Below are positions 13,611-25,549 of a stretch of DNA of 64,000 nucleotides, piece by piece. The notes beneath the pieces were generated by a model that saw nothing but the letters and a program-made list of their open reading frames with translations, ran no database searches and was not told the DNA's origin. The translations under genes were made by a program, and so were the position numbers. Within the stretch, counting starts at the first letter, position 1. Every line of letters starts with the position of its first letter. The DNA is taken from positions 248,001 to 312,000 of the forward strand of contig PTFA01000198.1 of assembly GCA_003342895.1 (NCBI GenBank), in the 5' to 3' direction. This DNA is from Casuarius casuarius. Its lineage: Eukaryota > Chordata > Aves > Casuariiformes > Casuariidae.

Positions 13611-14096
13611 TGTCAGGACCCTGAGGGCACTCAGAGGCCCTAATGGCCCTGACCAGCTTCACCTGGGGCCCCCCTGCTTGTGGGCCCAGGAGCCCATTTA
13701 AGCTCAGCCCAGGGCTTTCACTCTCTACCTCAGCTGTGTAGGAGAGGTGCTGGTCCAGTGTGGACCACTCTGGTGGTACCAGGCTGGTCTACTGTGGACC
13801 TCCCTGGTGGTAGTACCAGGCCTGACTTGTGGATTGGCTTCCCAGCTTGACCTCAGACCTGCTTCAACATCATGAGCTTTCCTGATGACCTTGGCCCTTG
13901 GCTGAACCTGGCTGCCATTACTTGGCCTGCCCTGCTTGGGGGCAGTGGGATGGGGTGCTGCCTGGCAAGGCTCTGCCCTGCTGGCTGGGATGTTGCTCTC
14001 TGCCCTGTGTCCCCTAGGGGCCAGCTGGCCCTGCTGTGCCCTGGCAGTCTGCAGCTGCAGTGTAAGAGCATGGTGAATGGGGTGGGCACCAAACAG
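13611..14096. mobile_element. Probable solo LTR (endogenous retrovirus relic)
   Basis: A sharply bounded GC-rich block in AT-rich surroundings. It opens with TGTCAGGACCC, as LTRs commonly start with TG. It has a TATA-like CATTTAAGC at about 13695-13703 followed by AGCCCAGGGC, which looks like a U3/R promoter on the plus strand. After that come an internal imperfect duplication (13749-13819) and a CTGC/TGGC-rich 3' half. The style resembles avian ERV LTRs. I could not find a matching target-site duplication, and the 3' edge is set only by the composition change near CACCAAACA. No gag, pol or env coding sequence adjoins it. Alternatives are another GC-rich repeat or unique DNA. Confidence 0.45.
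13749..13819. repeat. Imperfect 34/37-bp tandem duplication
   Basis: Two adjacent units, both starting GCTGGTC and ending TACCAG (13749-13782 and 13783-13819), share TGTGGACC and CTGGTGGTA. They lie inside the LTR-like block and probably belong to it. Confidence 0.8.
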
Positions 14097-14415
14097 TCAC
14101 TGATTTTAGAGGGTTTGACTAGACTTCAAAAGCCTCAATTATGCTATCATCAACAGTAGTGGTACTGAAGGTAGTAGAATTGTCCCTGTATGTAAGAAGT
14201 GATGCTAAATGGTATCCTGAGAATAAAGAAGGGGAGTCTTAAGCAAGGGATATGGGGGCAGCTTTAAGAGGTGGCTTTAGATTTCAGGAAAGTAAGGACA
14301 CTTATGACATGAGGATCTAGTAATATGTTACTAAGTTCTTATCAAAATCTGAATGGAAATTGTAAACACCTTTCTAAATCATGGTCCTTGTACTTACCTG
14401 GTTCATATTCTGGCC

Positions 14416-14439
14416 AAAAAAAAAGAAAAAAAAAAAAAA
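14416..14439. repeat. A-rich tract
   Basis: A9-G-A14 on the plus strand. No target-site duplication or gene-like sequence just upstream identifies it as the tail of a retroposed transcript. Confidence 0.85.
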
Positions 14440-16693
14440 GCTACCTAAGGCTTTACTAGCTAGGATTGCACTACTTTCTCTACTAGGAAAAATGATGTTA
14501 GGAATAGCCTTAGGAATTTTACTCTGGGAGAAGGCCTTGCTTGGTAGTGTCCCAGCTGCTCTGAGCTGCTTAAGCAATGCAAAACAGCTATATAGAAGGT
14601 CCAGGATCAGATCCATCACCTCTATATTTAAGCTTACTGTGAAACTATTTCCTAAAAGTCTGTGTGTCTGAATGTGTGCATGTTTATTTTCACTTCCTAT
14701 TTATTTAACAATCTTTGTTCTATTTCAGTTAAATTGTCAAAACCTAATTCTGATGAAGCTCTGGCTTGGATCCCTGAGACTTCAGCTGTGCAGTATCTGA
14801 AAAGCATATGTGGAAAAGCCAGTACTCTAGCCTTGTGGAAAAAAGGAAAGGATTAGGAACTGGCTGGCTACAGAATCCTTATGGATAGGGATTCTTCCCA
14901 GAATGTACTATGTGAGGATTCCTAAGGGAACAGGAGAGGCTAAAATGACCTGAAAGGAATTGGGCGGTGCTGTAATTGCTTTTTCCTTGTCTTGAACTGC
15001 CTGGCATACTGTCTCTTGCCTGCTCATCACTGGTGTTAACACTAGGCTCATCCAGGTTGGATGGGATACCAAAATGTTTTTACTCTTCCTTGTTTGAAAG
15101 CAAGTTCTCTTAGGATTCAAACAGCCCCTAAGGTTACTGGATTTGTTTATTTGGCTAGCCCCTCAAAAAAGCAGTGAGGAGGAAGTTAATATTAAAAATG
15201 TTCACCCTACGTGGGAATAGAAACAAAGCCCAGCTTAACCACACTCTGCCACTTCCTTTCTCACTATTAGTGAATGAGTAGCATAAATTTTCTTTGTGCT
15301 CTACCTCAGTTTCTTTACACCTACAGCTCTGGGGAGATGCCTTCTGTTTATTAATAATGAAGGAGACTGCAGTCTGAAACATGCATCTTCAGACTGCAGA
15401 GGCAAGGCCTAAAAAAGAGGTGTATGCCTGACCTGAAAACTCTTAAATACAGGTAGAGAAATTATGTTGAACTGTCTGGCTTTCTGCTTAGTACACAACT
15501 ACTCTTGCCTTGGTGCAACTGTAAGTGTTTGTTCATGCTGAAAGCTCACCTGATAACAGTATGTGTGGGAGAAGCCTTCCACTGATTCACAATATATCAC
15601 AGCCAGTGTTAATTTTAAGTAGTAAGGATTAAGTTTGGGAAGGTGAGTCTTACTGTGCTATTCATCTTTCCTTAAACTAGGATACGGCTCCAGGCTGTAC
15701 ATGTCTTGCATCCTTAGCCAATTGATTTGTTCACAGAAATAGGAAGCTAAGCTATTCATATCAAATTACTTGGTGTTCCTCATATTTCAAGTAATACAGT
15801 GACTTATTATCTTTATTCAGATAGTGTCTCTACTACGCACTCACATATCTGTATTTGTGTGTATATATACATTCCTATATGATGGAAAATAACGTCAGTA
15901 TGCCAAGTGCATCTATACCTGCTGGGTTTAATGCAAACCAGTGTTGTTGACAAGGCTTCAGGAGACTGATATGTAATATTTGCTGTTCTGTGTGAAGCTT
16001 TATAGTGCAAGAGGTATGGAATGAATAATAGTTGTATGTCAGCATGAGCTTATCTGTACCTCCATTAAGTATCCTGAAGTATTTCTTATCTTTGTTTAGG
16101 CAGAAATACATTAGTGTGGGACAGATCCCTTGCTACGGGGGTACACTTGGCATCGATTTTTAACAGAAGGACAATGACTGGAAGGAACAGCCATCCCCTC
16201 CCATGTCTCACTGGGGCCCTTCAAGTGTATCAGAGACGGGGAAATGGGGAAGCTGGTAGTGATAACTCCAGTGCTGAGGTCTTCCCCTGCCCTGGGTGGG
16301 TAGACTTCCTAATTTGAATTTTAAAGCTGGCAATTTTCAGAACTAAATATAACAGTAAAAGTAAACATATGCTTAAAATTCACTTGGTTTCATGGACAAG
16401 CTTTCAGTTCCCTGCCTACCAGAGGGGCCAGACATCTTCCCCAACAAGGCACCCGGGAGTTCCTCAGGCGCAGGAAAACATTCAGATATGTTAAAGCCAG
16501 CTTTGCTGGCATCTAACCATCTGCTCCCGTCTCTTCTGGTGATGGAAGGCTAGGAAGCTGTCGCTCCAAATAACTCTGCTGCCTACCACTTTAGCAAGCA
16601 GAGTCTGAATTTAACAAGAATTGCAGCTTTCAGTGAGAATGCTCATGAACTAGGAAACCCTTATGTGAATGTATAAGGGCATTTTCATTTTCT

Positions 16694-16704
16694 CCCCCCC
16701 CCCC
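16694..16704. repeat. C11 homopolymer
   Basis: Eleven consecutive C; a plain homopolymer. Confidence 0.85.
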
Positions 16705-18985
16705 ATCACTATGTAAATAATAAAGCATGTTGCTGCTGTGGTTGCCTAGGAAGCCAATTGCTGCTCCCAAGGGATCTGTTTAAAAAGTGCAATCCTGATT
16801 CTAGTCAGGTTCATGAGACCCTGGGAATGGAGCTCTTGAAGAGTGGGGCATGTCACACTTTTTTCTCTCCTCAGTTCCTCTGGACTGAGTGAAGGCAGCT
16901 GTGCTGCTTTGCTAGACAGAGCAGCTGGACTTTGGCTACTCTTAGAACCAATTAAGTGTTGTAAGAATGGCTTGCCTTATTCCAGGGAGACAGAAGGAGC
17001 TGTTTGGGATCATAAATGACACTGGAGAACAGTTGTGTATGTATGCAGTTATTCTACGCGTTACTTTTGAGGCCTGTGCTTGTTCTAAGCACCTGCTCAC
17101 TTATAGGGCATGTGNACTTTCATCTGTAGTTTGAAATGCAAATAAAAGCAATGATGAATTCAGACAATCCTTGAGACCTGTGTTTTGGAGGACCAGTCTA
17201 AGCCCTTCTGTAGAATTTCTTTTCAGAAGTTAATGCTAGTGTAAAATTACTGAGTGGGGCTTTAAATCAGTGAAATAAACTAGCCAAATAGCACACTTAC
17301 CAGTGAGGCAAACATGGGTGCTCTCTCCAACTCTGTTTCCATCACATAGCAGCCAGGAATGCAGGGCAATGTGCAGAGGCAGAGCAGGGCAAACCTGGTG
17401 TCTTAATAATTAACACTGGTTTAAGACTGTTGTTGGAGTTGTCTGTTGTATCTCATATGTGCTATTCAAACTTGAAATAGTATTTCCATCTGGGTGTTAT
17501 TCCAAAAACAAATATATTTAACTGATTATCAACATAATCAGTGCTTATTAGAAGAGACTTTAGAATGTGGTAACAAAAGCTTGGTTTTAAGTCACTTGTT
17601 TATGCTCCCAAATTAGTATAAGAGCTTCTTATTCACAACTATTTTAAAATGTAAATTATGAACAGAAACTTTCTTCAGAACTGATGTATGATGTGTCATA
17701 AGACACTGACTTAATGTCATTCAAGCCCCCTTTCCAGCAGCACTGAGCAAAAGGAGTTATGGATCTTGTACTGGATCTTGTGCTAACAGGTCCATGATGA
17801 AGCAATTTGGCTACAAAGATGACTGCTAAACCTTTGCAAAGTGGAAACAGGTGTTCTCTGTTGGGAGAAAATCAGCAGTGCATGATATGGGTATTTTCTT
17901 AGCATATTTACAGAGTTTATTTGTATTGCACACATTCCTCCATGAGTGTGGTCCCACACAGACTTCCTCTTTCACAGATTAAGTTTGGGGCTGAAATTTT
18001 TGGTTTCCACTGCTTGCAGCAATTTCTCCATCAAGAAAAGACAATAAAAACTTCTCTCTTCAAAATACAACACCTTATTTGCACATTTAGAAAAAGTGCA
18101 AGCAGGATATTGTCAGCTGGTGCTACCTACCCCACAAGTGCTAAAACTACCTTTGTAGGTAGCTAACAACATTGTTAAATGTTAAATTCTCTTCTACTGG
18201 AGAGAATGTAATTACAGAATAAACTAATACATTTAAGTAAGCTAGGTACTTCTGAGGTGAACAGCATGTTTGTCCTGCTGTAGATGTTTCCCACTTTGAA
18301 GACTGGTTAAAAATCATGGTTTACTACCTGAAGAGAGCTAACTGCTTTTGACTTGGCCTTTCTGCTAGTCCATGTCACATGGATGTTGTTTTTGATGTGC
18401 CTTGGTCTTTGCCTGCCTGTGGCTGTAGATAACAAATATCCAGCAATCCTTGTTGCTTGCTGAATTATTGTAAAGGACTTGGTTAACCAGTCTTTGTTAT
18501 TCTGACATGCACTCACACACCTCTTGCGACCATGTAGGGCCTTGTTAGGATAAGATGTGGCCTTGCTGAGATGAGATGCCTGTATTTTAATCCTGTGACT
18601 GGTATGCTTCCAGTTGCATGGCAGTGAGGCTTGGAAGAGGGAGTAATGGGATGGGCCACAGTAACTGTTCAAGTTGTATTTGTTCAGAGGTTCAAATCTA
18701 TTTTAGAAAATCCTGCAACTAAGCCAGCTGATGTTCCAAATGAAATATTAGTTATTTGCTAGCAGATATCACATATGTTTATACTTAGGAAGTTCAAGCC
18801 ATGCACAAACAGCAGTCTTTTGTACTCACTCAGAAAGATAAACAAAAGAAGGTTTTCATGATCATAGGCAGAAGAAAGGGTGGCAAGTACAGGCAGATGT
18901 CATCTTCTGCCATGTCCATTTAATAACCCCTAGAAACAACGTAGGACTTGTAATTATTATTTGGGGTTTAATCAACCAGTAAAAG

Positions 18986-19003
18986 AGTGTGTGTGGGGGG
19001 GGG
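18986..19003. repeat. (GT)n followed by G9
   Basis: Short GT dinucleotide repeat running directly into nine G. Confidence 0.85.
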
Positions 19004-22000
19004 ATGAAATACATGGTAATGTTCCTAGAGAGCATGTACTTTAATTGCCAATTGCTTGATTATTGCTGAAATGGATGAGGCTGTGATATCATCAGGAAGT
19101 TATGCCTGAGAGCAAGAGGTGAAAACATAACATTTAACTTGAACACAGTATGCTGCAAAAAAGTGTGTTTGAGACTGAATTGAGTGACTCCTGACAGAGA
19201 TGACTTAAATGCTGTAAAGCCGTATATGTAGCAATGATGAAGAATAAGATAATAGGCACCTTCCTGTTATCAAACAGAAAATGCTGTAAATGCAGTAGAA
19301 CAATTGCAAAAATCTGGGTGAGCAGCTCTGGCATTGTATCCACACCAATGGTTATGACATTATTAAAAGATATCAAAGGACCTAATGAATGTCAGATTGA
19401 AATAATCTGGTGAGTAACAATATTGGCAACCCAGGAGGTTGTAGGAATGTAATGTTAAAATATACATGAGTCATCAAGACACTCAAAACTATAAAGCGAG
19501 GGCTAATTTTGCCAGGCACTGGCTAGATGCATCACATGGCATTTGGAATGATGCAGAAATATGTACACAGCAGCTGAGAAAAGGCAGCATCATGCTTCAG
19601 ATACGTGGTGGCAAAAAGCAGACATAAGTAACTGATTTCAAAGGGTTTCCTTCCAGAACTGTCAGCAGTTTCTTGAAATACTTAAAAGCACTAAGAATGA
19701 GACATAAAGCATCTCAGACTCTAATTAGCAATCTGAAAGCAGTGCTTTCTAGGGATGGGGTATTGTCAGAGGTGACCTTTTGCTAAATGGAGAGTAAAGA
19801 CTTTGTATAGCAGCCAGGAAGGTAGCAGAGAAACCCAGCCGCAGCCCAACAATGGAACGGAAAGAATGATTCAGACTGCTAAAACTGTTGTGTGAAAAAA
19901 GAAGTATAGAACCTCAAACTGTTAGATTGGAGAAGTAACCCCAGAAGTGATATCTCATTCTTGCACTGTTTCTATATGAAGTAATATTTGAATTACTGTC
20001 ACATAGTTCAAATCTGCTACAGCTTAGGAGTGAAACCCTCCCTTAAGAGCAAGACTGCAGCCTTGTGTGTAAGAACGGTGACAGCTCTTTTTCATACTCA
20101 CTTGCACTTATGCAGTAAAAGGATGTGAGACTGAAACTGAAGTTTCAGTGTACTCTTCCTCTGATAGATGTCAGGGGCTGAATTAATGAGTTGTACCAGA
20201 CTTCTGAGTAAAATTCCTGGAGATGCAACGCTACTGAAGAAGGCACAAACAGGACACTACAAATCCTGATAAACTGGACTCCTACAGGAGCTGTGCAAAC
20301 ATGAAAAGGGATGGTGCACTAATATCAAGATTAGAAGAATGGAGATAGCTATAACACAGGAATCTGTCTCCTAGAAAAACATCAAAAACTATTCTGCTGT
20401 AAATTTTGTAAAGACTCTGTCTCAGTGGAGATAGATACTAATAATCCATGACTGATTTAAAGATTAAACAGAAACATGCAGTGCTGAACCAAGGCAGAGA
20501 TGATTAAGGATAAAAAAGGAAACCTCAAAGTGTAAAGCTCATATTGCTGTAAAACTTGAAATATTTTGCTTTTTGTTGTTGCTAGAAAGACATTTTTGGC
20601 AGTGTGAAACACCTAGTTTTTCTGTTTTGCTCTTTCCTTTTATTTGTTCCCTTTCCTCTGTTAGTTTACTTGGTTTCTGTGTTAGAGACTTCTTATAGTT
20701 ATAAGCTCCAGCTCAGTTTTTGCTAATTACCATCAAAGAGCACTGCTAAACTGTATCTATAGCATAAGCTTTAAAAATTCTAAAGGTATGCAGAGCCTGA
20801 AATGTTAGGACAGAAGTACAATTGCTCGAATGATTTCTAAGAACAAATCAGCTTCCTGTCTGATTTTTAATTAGGACAGTGATATGAATCAGTTATTTCT
20901 TAGCAAACATTCGGTTACTTAGTTTGCAGTGTTCTTTGCAGCCTTCTAGGAAACCTAAATCCCAAGTATTCTTAAATCTTGGATATGAGAGGTATATGAG
21001 GACAAATTTCCTGTCTGGTACAGTCTAACAGTATGCAGTTATGGTAAAATGATTCTCAAATGAATACCTGTCATGTTTACAGCTTCCTCTTCAAATATGT
21101 AGTATGCAATTCAGTATTGCACTTATTTTTTGTTTTTATCTCAACTTCTTATTTACCAGTAAAATTCAGATATAGTGTGATCATCCTGTTGTAAAGTGCT
21201 AAGACTGACTATTGAGGTGTCTTTCCTAGGGAGTATCTGTATTGAATAAACATGTAGACAGGTAAGACAGCCCTAAGAGACAGATATCTAGCTGGCATGC
21301 AACCATTAGTTTTTCTCTTCATCTCTTTTATTCTTCTTCAGGCTATCCACTGAAAGACAGCAGAGTAGTATAGAAAGTGTTAGCAGAGTTGAAGCCAGCA
21401 TACCTCCTCTTCTCCCCCTGAATTAGCAACAAAAAGACTCCTTAAATCTGTCCTTTCTTTCTCTTCTCACCTGGGACAGTGGAACCACACCAGATCCTTT
21501 CCATGCAAACACTTTGTGCTTTAGTTTCCGGCAAAGTTGGATGTCCAGGACCAGGACCCAGAGGCACTGTAGAAACTCCATTGTTGTCATGACACTTAAA
21601 AGCAGTAGCTGGGATCTATTTGGCATTTTGGGTAAAGTCTTTGGGTTTACTTCTGGATTAATTCTTCTGCTTTTCTTGAAGAAAAAACATATTTTGTGAA
21701 AATGTGACTGTGTACTGAGTGTTACAATTTGTCTGTAGGACAGCCCTCAGCCAAGCTTTCTCCGCAGAATCTCATTTAAGAATGCAGCTTGTCTCTGGAA
21801 AACTGAAGGATGTGTAGTTGCTCTGACTAGGAATGAAGAAAAAAACATTAAAAGGTCTTCTAATTGCTCTGACTCACTCAAAGGGTCATATGAGAGAGAT
21901 GAAGAGTCAGTTTTAAGAACAAATTCAATAGTTCCTTATTAGTTGCTGAGGCCCTCCCTAAAAGATGAAAGATGTTTCTTGGGAGTGATAACCAGCAGCT

Positions 22001-22283
22001 GTTTCTTTGTGAATTCAGTTTCAGGAGGAGGCTGGTAACACCTCCATTAACATCAGTGGGGAAAAAAGCCTGATGACCCTAGTTTAAAAAAAGAGGGGAG
22101 TGTTTATGCATTTTTTTCTTAATGTGTTTCCATTTGACTTTTGTATGCATTGTTTATTCCTTTATAGATAATCCCTTGTTCACAGTACATTATATTAGTC
22201 TGTAGATAAATGTCTGTTTTCCCATGCCTCTGCTCATAACACAGAGAAGCTCAATGAGATATCAGAGAACAAGGAGGCACCAG

Positions 22284-22323
22284 TATATAGCTTGTATATA
22301 TAGCTTGTTGACAAGCTATATAC
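22284..22323. repeat. AT-rich palindrome with nested direct repeat
   Basis: TATATAGCTTGT (22297-22308) pairs perfectly with ACAAGCTATATA (22311-22322) across a 2-nt spacer. A further direct copy of TATATAGCTTGT lies immediately upstream at 22284-22295. Short AT-rich palindromes can extrude as cruciforms and are mutation-prone. No function is evident. Confidence 0.85.
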
Positions 22324-23449
22324 AAACCACACATGTGGAATATACTTAATTCTTATTAAAATAATGCAGAATTAGGATCAGCAGCCTGAAATCTAACTAA
22401 GCCATAAAATTTATACTAACCTCCCTGGATAGGGATGTATTTCAGTGACCTATCCCCTGTAATTTAGGTTGCCAGTTTACCTCTTTGGCTTGAAGTCAGA
22501 GGAACATTAGTGTTTTGACCACATAACAGCAGATTGTCTCCATAGCAGTCAGTGGATGTTAGTGAGCTTACTCACAGGTTTAGCATCCATATATACTCAA
22601 AGCTAAAGTTTGGTTAATGCACCAAAATCTTTAATTTGTAGACAGTGAAATTTTCTCTACTGTACAGATACCTGAAGATCTTGCCAGAAGAGCACATTCT
22701 GATGATATGTAATAGTATTTCTGCTATTCAAAGGTCCATGGATTCATAATGGCATGTATAGAAGAAAGTAGATCCAGTTGACCAAAATATCAAGTGAAGT
22801 GATATGGTGGGACCATCCATAACACCAAAGATGGTAGTGATTTGTTGCAGCCTGAGTGCCCTGCCTTGTGAGTGTTTAGTTTGTCTCCTCTAATTTCATC
22901 TTCATAAAATACAAATAGATGGGGTTTATGCAGAGGACTTTTCAGGGTATTAATAGCTTTGAATGCATATGTTGTCCTTTGTTATAAATAGCATAATGAT
23001 TTTATCTCTAACAAAGATAAAATGTCTTTTGTGTATACAGGCAGCTGTATTTTATTCTCCAAAGCAAAAAGATTCTGTGAAGAAAATTAAATCCTTTTAT
23101 TATGCAGAGAACAGATTGGAAGTTCCTGAATTCCAAATCCTTTGTGAATTGCACTTTGTTCTGGATGCAGATGGAAGTGTAACTGTCCTGGCAAGCATTT
23201 GCTATCATCATAAATCATTGTTTCCATATGGAGATGACTTTTCTCTGAAGTATGTTTTCAACTTTGTGGGTAGGGATAGGCTGGATTTCTTTGTTTGTTC
23301 TTTGGGCTTTGTGCAGTCTTACAATGCCCCAAAGTGACCTAGGCAACAGCAGTCAGAAGTCTCATTTTTCCTCATCTAGGGTCCCATAATTTGTCTTTTA
23401 CTCTTCTGTAAAACATTCTTTTTCAGGTGATTGGCACTGCTTTTCTTTT

Positions 23450-23473
23450 AAAAAAAAACAAAACCAAAAAAAC
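23450..23473. repeat. A-rich tract
   Basis: A9-C-A4-CC-A7 simple sequence on the plus strand, with no adjoining retroposed copy recognised. Confidence 0.8.
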
Positions 23474-24860
23474 CCAGAAACTTTTAATGGTAAATTAGCT
23501 GTGATCTAATGTGCTGCTGGTAGCTGGGAAGAACAGCAGCTTCTGTGTATTTGATGTGCAGGTGCTGGCCAGGAGGCTGCTCATCGTGCTGCTGAGCATC
23601 TCTGGCTATGCACTTAAAGAGCAGCGGCAGGTAAAGGCTCCCCCTTTCTGCCCTGCAGAGGGACCACTGCTCTCCACACCACCAGGATGATACCCTCATG
23701 CACCTGAGACTGTCGGGCAAAGCTATGTGAGTTCCTACTTCCTTGCTCAGAAGGTGAGGAGGACCTCAGCACAGGTCCAGCTGCAATCGTGCCAGTCAGG
23801 CAAAGGTACTAGTGTAGCCAGGAAAACATGCCTGATCTTTTTGTGGGGCATGTTGGCTCTGGGAATATGCAATATCAAAGCAAGCAAGTCTGGCTGTGTG
23901 CTGTTATTGACAGGGCAGTGATCACTGGTCATCACGACCCCAGGACAGTGGAGGCCACGCAGATAAGGTGACCGGCTAGTAGAGTGGTGTGACAGTGTGG
24001 GTGGGAGCTGAAATATCTGGGATTGCAAGTGGAAGCGCATTGAAATGACTCCTAATAGCAACAAAAGCTCTAGAGTGATTTGTGATTAACACTGATGTGA
24101 ATTGTGTTGTGTCACCACATCTTCCTCCTTTGATCCTGTTTGCGTAGGTCCTGCACAGGCATGTCGAAGTAGGAGTGGAAAAGGGAGCTAAGTTTTGGTG
24201 TTCAACAAACCTGTAAGATTAGTTTTAGACTCTCAGTTTTAGGGATACATGAAAAATGGGGATATGCAAAAGATCAGCTGTAGGATTAAATGTGTGATAC
24301 GGATGGTAGGGAAGAATCAGCTTTATGAGGGGAAAGACCGATTAGCTGGGAGCCTTTGGATCAGCACATAAATGGTGCCAAATACTTCGGTGTGAGTGAC
24401 GAAATGCCTTTGCTTGCATTAACTATTCAAAAGATAGGATATCTTTTAATTTAAATTATGCAGAATGCTCCTTTGACAGGGACTGAAAACTGGTATTTCT
24501 CAGAAGGGCAGTTGGTGTCAACCTGCAGCTGCGCTCCTCAGTCAATGGAGTAGAAATCACAAGTGCTTTTGCACATAGTTCTTAATAATAATCATTTTGC
24601 TTAGGTCTGTCAGACTTTTGTCCGCTCTCCGCAGGGAAGCCACAGCCACCCACTCAAACCCGGGGACTGGCAGGGGGATGTTGGAAAAGGGCGCTGCTGG
24701 GAGGGAACTCGCTCAGAAGGGGTGTTACTACAGCCCAAGCGCCCCTCGGGTGTCTCACAGACGCAGTCAGGAGAAGGAGAGGAGGAAAAGGGGCGAGGGG
24801 GAGGCGCTCAGAGGGCAGCCGGGAGCGACCTGCGCGGCGTGAGGCGGTTCGCGGCCTCAG

Positions 24861-24870
24861 CCGTTAACGG
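24861..24870. promoter_or_regulatory. Palindromic CCGTTAACGG (MYB-type site)
   Basis: A perfect 10-bp palindrome within the CpG island, containing the MYB-family core AACGG on both strands. The core's recognition by MYB proteins is established knowledge; binding here is inference. Confidence 0.35.
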
Positions 24871-24981
24871 TCACCGCGGCGCCGCCGAGCGGCGGGTGGG
24901 GCGGGGGCCGCGCGCTCCCTGGGCGGGGCGGTGCCGGCCCCGGCTTGCGGGCAGCGGCGCCCTCGTGGCCGGGGCGGAGCC

Positions 24982-25436
24982 NNNNNNNNNNNNNNNNNNN
25001 NNNNNNNNNNNNNNNNNNNNNNNNNNNNNNNNNNNNNNNNNNNNNNNNNNNNNNNNNNNNNNNNNNNNNNNNNNNNNNNNNNNNNNNNNNNNNNNNNNNN
25101 NNNNNNNNNNNNNNNNNNNNNNNNNNNNNNNNNNNNNNNNNNNNNNNNNNNNNNNNNNNNNNNNNNNNNNNNNNNNNNNNNNNNNNNNNNNNNNNNNNNN
25201 NNNNNNNNNNNNNNNNNNNNNNNNNNNNNNNNNNNNNNNNNNNNNNNNNNNNNNNNNNNNNNNNNNNNNNNNNNNNNNNNNNNNNNNNNNNNNNNNNNNN
25301 NNNNNNNNNNNNNNNNNNNNNNNNNNNNNNNNNNNNNNNNNNNNNNNNNNNNNNNNNNNNNNNNNNNNNNNNNNNNNNNNNNNNNNNNNNNNNNNNNNNN
25401 NNNNNNNNNNNNNNNNNNNNNNNNNNNNNNNNNNNN
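24982..25436. other. Assembly gap (455 N)
   Basis: A run of 455 N inside the CpG island. The flanks are extremely GC-rich, so the gap probably marks sequence that resisted sequencing. It may hide the transcription start and first exon. Frames that appear to run through it are artefacts. Confidence 0.99.
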
Positions 25437-25524
25437 AAGGGCCAGCGGGGCCGGCGCCGGTGTCTCCGGCCGCTCGGCGAGAAACTTTGCCCCGCCGGCA
25501 AAGCTGCGCCGCCCGGCGCCCGCG

Positions 25525-25549
25525 GCCGGGCCGGGCCGGGCCGGGCCGG
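25525..25549. repeat. (GGGCC)n tract, G-quadruplex motif
   Basis: Five tandem GGGCC-type units. Four GGG tracts (25528-25530, 25533-25535, 25538-25540, 25543-25545), each separated by CC, satisfy the standard quadruplex pattern on the plus strand. The tract lies about 90 bp downstream of the assembly gap. Confidence 0.9.

Larger units (their letters stand above)
14097..24595. other. Intergenic, no gene seen
   Basis: CpG-poor, AT-rich DNA; a hand count gives 4 CpG in 15,001-16,000 and 4 in 20,001-21,000. Reading frames of up to 124 codons (22963-23337, plus) have no recognisable domain. Simple sequence includes 14416-14439 (A-rich), 16694-16704 (C11), 18986-19003 (TG/G9) and 23450-23473 (A-rich). 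A small AT-rich palindrome lies near 22.3 kb. A single unresolved base (N) is at 17,115. This is the immediate upstream flank of the CpG island and may contain regulatory DNA that I cannot identify from sequence alone. Confidence 0.55.

Noticed and set aside
13853..14159. Overlapping frames of 79 and 95 codons on both strands near 14 kb
   Set aside because: They lie in the GC-rich LTR-like block, where stop codons are rare. No retroviral protein similarity was seen.
14381..14671. 96-codon plus-strand frame with a hydrophobic, leucine-rich middle and a poly-lysine stretch
   Set aside because: The poly-lysine comes from an A-rich simple repeat. The remainder has no recognisable family.
22963..23337. 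124-codon plus-strand frame ending in YNAPK
   Set aside because: No family recognised, AT-rich region, partly mirrored by a minus-strand frame. Could be an old degraded element, but nothing supports it.
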